A stretch of DNA of 64,000 bases. Origin: Chitinophaga pinensis (GTDB taxonomy: Bacteria > Bacteroidota > Bacteroidia > Flavobacteriales_D > Crocinitomicaceae). Positions 62,771 through 64,000 of the stretch are shown piece by piece. Position 1 is the first letter of the stretch. Every line of letters starts with the position of its first letter. The notes beneath the pieces were generated by a model, which did no database searches, was not told the origin of the DNA, and saw only the letters and a program-made list of their open reading frames with translations. Position numbers and translations under genes: made by a program. The stretch spans positions 62,001 through 126,000 of the forward strand of contig CALPMT020000001.1 of NCBI GenBank assembly GCA_943324745.2. Reading direction: 5' to 3'.

Positions 62771-63571
62771 TTAATTTCTAATCAGCACATTTTTGATCTC
62801 TGATACTTCTTTCTGCAAATCTACCAAAGATTTACGTAACTGATTATCATCAAAACGCAAGTCAGGTAAATCTGAAGCAATATAATTAACAAATTTCCAT
62901 ACTTCGATCACTTTATTTACATGAATGAAATAAGGTTTGTAAAAAGGATTCGTAGAACATAGTTGTAATGATTGATTTTCATTAATATGGTTGTAAACGA
63001 TCTTAAAAACAATTCCATCATCTTTTGTTACAATAATACAAGGCGTACCATTTTTGATTGCAGTCCAATTCTGAATGAATTCAGCAACTACATGAGAACC
63101 TTCACTTACAGGTGGCATACTATCTCCTTGTATCGGAAATGAACGGTATTTTTTTTCTTTAGATAAAAAAGGTAAATTAAAGGTAGGTAGCGCCTTCAGA
63201 TAATCAGCGTCTGCATATCCAGAAGTATAACCTGCACTGGCTTTTACAGGAATCATCTCAATCAGTTCATTGTCATTGGAGTCAACAACAGTTGTTAATA
63301 CTCTTAAATTTGTACCTTTTATATCTTTGGTAATTCCCTTATCAATCTCCTCCCATTCTCGTTCATTCAACTTACTAAAATCTTTACGCAATAAAACATC
63401 TAAACTAATAATGAAATAATCACATAATAAAATCAATGTATCGACACTTGGTTCGGCTACTCCATTCTCATAACCACTATAACTAGAGCGTGTCAATCCA
63501 AGTTCACTTGAAACTTCTTCCTGTGACTTTCCTTTTCGTTTGCGAAGCATTTTAATATTGTGACCGATCAT
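62771..63571 (-). CDS. XRE-S24 transcriptional repressor, LexA/CI-like
   Basis: The 266-residue protein has an N-terminal XRE HTH (about 1-60, GKSQEEVSSELGLTRSSYSG) and a C-terminal S24 LexA-like peptidase domain (about 115-265): ASAGYTSGYAD, the catalytic Ser in FPIQGDSMPP, and the Lys in GIVFKIVYN. It may be an autocleaving repressor like CI or a phage-like regulator used by the chromosome. It diverges from ribB across 115 bp, in which CGTAAATTTA occurs in two direct copies, possible operators. Confidence 0.88.
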   Translation of the reverse strand: MIGHNIKMLRKRKGKSQEEVSSELGLTRSSYSGYENGVAEPSVDTLILLCDYFIISLDVLLRKDFSKLNEREWEEIDKGITKDIKGTNLRVLTTVVDSNDNELIEMIPVKASAGYTSGYADADYLKALPTFNLPFLSKEKKYRSFPIQGDSMPPVSEGSHVVAEFIQNWTAIKNGTPCIIVTKDDGIVFKIVYNHINENQSLQLCSTNPFYKPYFIHVNKVIEVWKFVNYIASDLPDLRFDDNQLRKSLVDLQKEVSEIKNVLIRN

Positions 63572-63594
63572 TTGATTATTATTTAAACATTTAT

Positions 63595-63670
63595 GACGTA
63601 AATTTAATCATATTATTCTTTTCTCAAAAAAAAACGAAAAAAAATCAGAAAAAAAATCCGTAAATTTACA
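63595..63670. promoter_or_regulatory. Possible operator/promoter region between repressor and ribB
   Basis: CGTAAATTTA is seen twice (near 63598 and 63659), each including TAAATTTA, one mismatch from the -7 consensus TAnnTTTG. They could be the -7 elements or operators for the divergent genes. The call is weak. Confidence 0.3.
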
Positions 63671-63686
63671 TCACTAATTTATAACA

Positions 63687-64000
63687 ATGGCTAAAGCACT
63701 GAATACTATAGAAGAAGCAATCGAAGACATTAAAGCTGGAAAAGTAATTATTGTAGTTGATGATGAAGATCGGGAAAACGAAGGTGACTTTTTAACCGCT
63801 GCACGCAATGCTACACCTGAATTAATCAATTTTATGGCGACGCATGGTCGCGGATTAATTTGCGCACCACTTATGGAAGATCGTTGTGATGATTTGGGAT
63901 TAAACTTGATGGTACAAACAAATTCTGCTGCTTATGAAACACCTTTTACTGTTTCAGTTGATTTAAACGGACATGGGTGTACGACTGGAATTTCAGCGCA
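63687..64000 (+). CDS. ribB: 3,4-dihydroxy-2-butanone-4-phosphate synthase (partial, runs off the right edge)
   Basis: This partial frame from ATG 63687 encodes 104 residues before the window edge. It has the RibB active-site acidic loop ([11 protein letters not shown] at about 25-35), [13 protein letters not shown], and [10 protein letters not shown], matching the conserved HGxTTGIS. It makes a riboflavin precursor from ribulose 5-phosphate. In Bacteroidota it is often fused to a GTP cyclohydrolase II domain (RibBA); the window ends before this can be judged. Confidence 0.93.
   Translation, partial: MAKALNTIEEAIEDIKAGKVIIVVDDEDRENEGDFLTAARNATPELINFMATHGRGLICAPLMEDRCDDLGLNLMVQTNSAAYETPFTVSVDLNGHGCTTGISA

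Noticed and set aside
1..64000. CRISPR array
   Set aside because: No evenly spaced identical repeats with unique spacers; the closest cases are the 15-bp tandem repeat and the 33-bp-spaced motif, neither of which has spacers.

Overview
The window is AT-rich DNA from a member of the Bacteroidota, most likely a Flavobacteriales bacterium; a Crocinitomicaceae/Fluviicola-like host is a guess. The signs are a secreted M1 peptidase with a C-terminal type IX secretion sorting domain, TAnnTTTG -7 promoter elements, a type III glutamine synthetase (GlnN), a transketolase split into two genes, a tRNA gene without encoded CCA, and many short lipoproteins with Bacteroidota-style signal peptides.

Region 1 (1-18.6 kb, accessory). 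Two leftward genes (a truncated TPR protein and a WG-repeat lipoprotein) and ten rightward genes diverge from one short promoter region at 3199-3334. The rightward array starts with a SrfB-like actin/Hsp70-fold ATPase and a SrfC-like P-loop protein. It continues with two small membrane proteins (one DUF2135-like), a membrane-anchored subtilisin-type protease, a multi-pass membrane protein, a GTPase-like protein, three more membrane or secreted proteins, and a FISUMP lipoprotein. Most junctions are 0-12 bp or overlapping, so this looks like one multi-component envelope-associated NTPase/protease system. It is the best candidate in the window for an undescribed system. It ends in gene-poor DNA holding a possible integrase fragment, next to the 3' end of a tRNA(CAU) gene at 20385-20458, a plausible island boundary.

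Region 2 (20.6-38 kb, mostly chromosomal backbone). It holds a START-like protein and LptF/G permease, two glycosyltransferases, a DUF433/DUF5615 toxin-antitoxin pair, mnmA, two FKBP-type isomerases, the M1 peptidase, the split transketolase with a vWA gene between its halves, a class III aminotransferase and a Fic protein.

Region 3 (37.7-56.5 kb, accessory). It carries paralogous membrane proteins with a shared C-terminal domain, a pseudogene with two in-frame stops, two DUF6175-like paralogues 11 kb apart, and a run of secreted proteins (one FlgT/LPP20-like plus Lcl/DUF1566). From about 47 to 54.5 kb there is a toxin-antitoxin-rich segment: HigB/HigA-like, a nucleotidyltransferase-like pair, RelE/XRE, a decayed XRE copy and an AAA/DUF4143 ATPase. 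Its intergenic spaces are filled with a local family of hairpin repeats. Two tandem small winged-helix proteins follow.

Region 4 (56.8-64 kb, backbone). It holds a DUF2071 protein, a BrkB/YihY membrane protein, an orphan ABC ATPase, glnN, a MarR regulator, an XRE-S24 repressor and the start of ribB, which runs off the right edge. No rRNA, CRISPR array or complete insertion sequence was seen.
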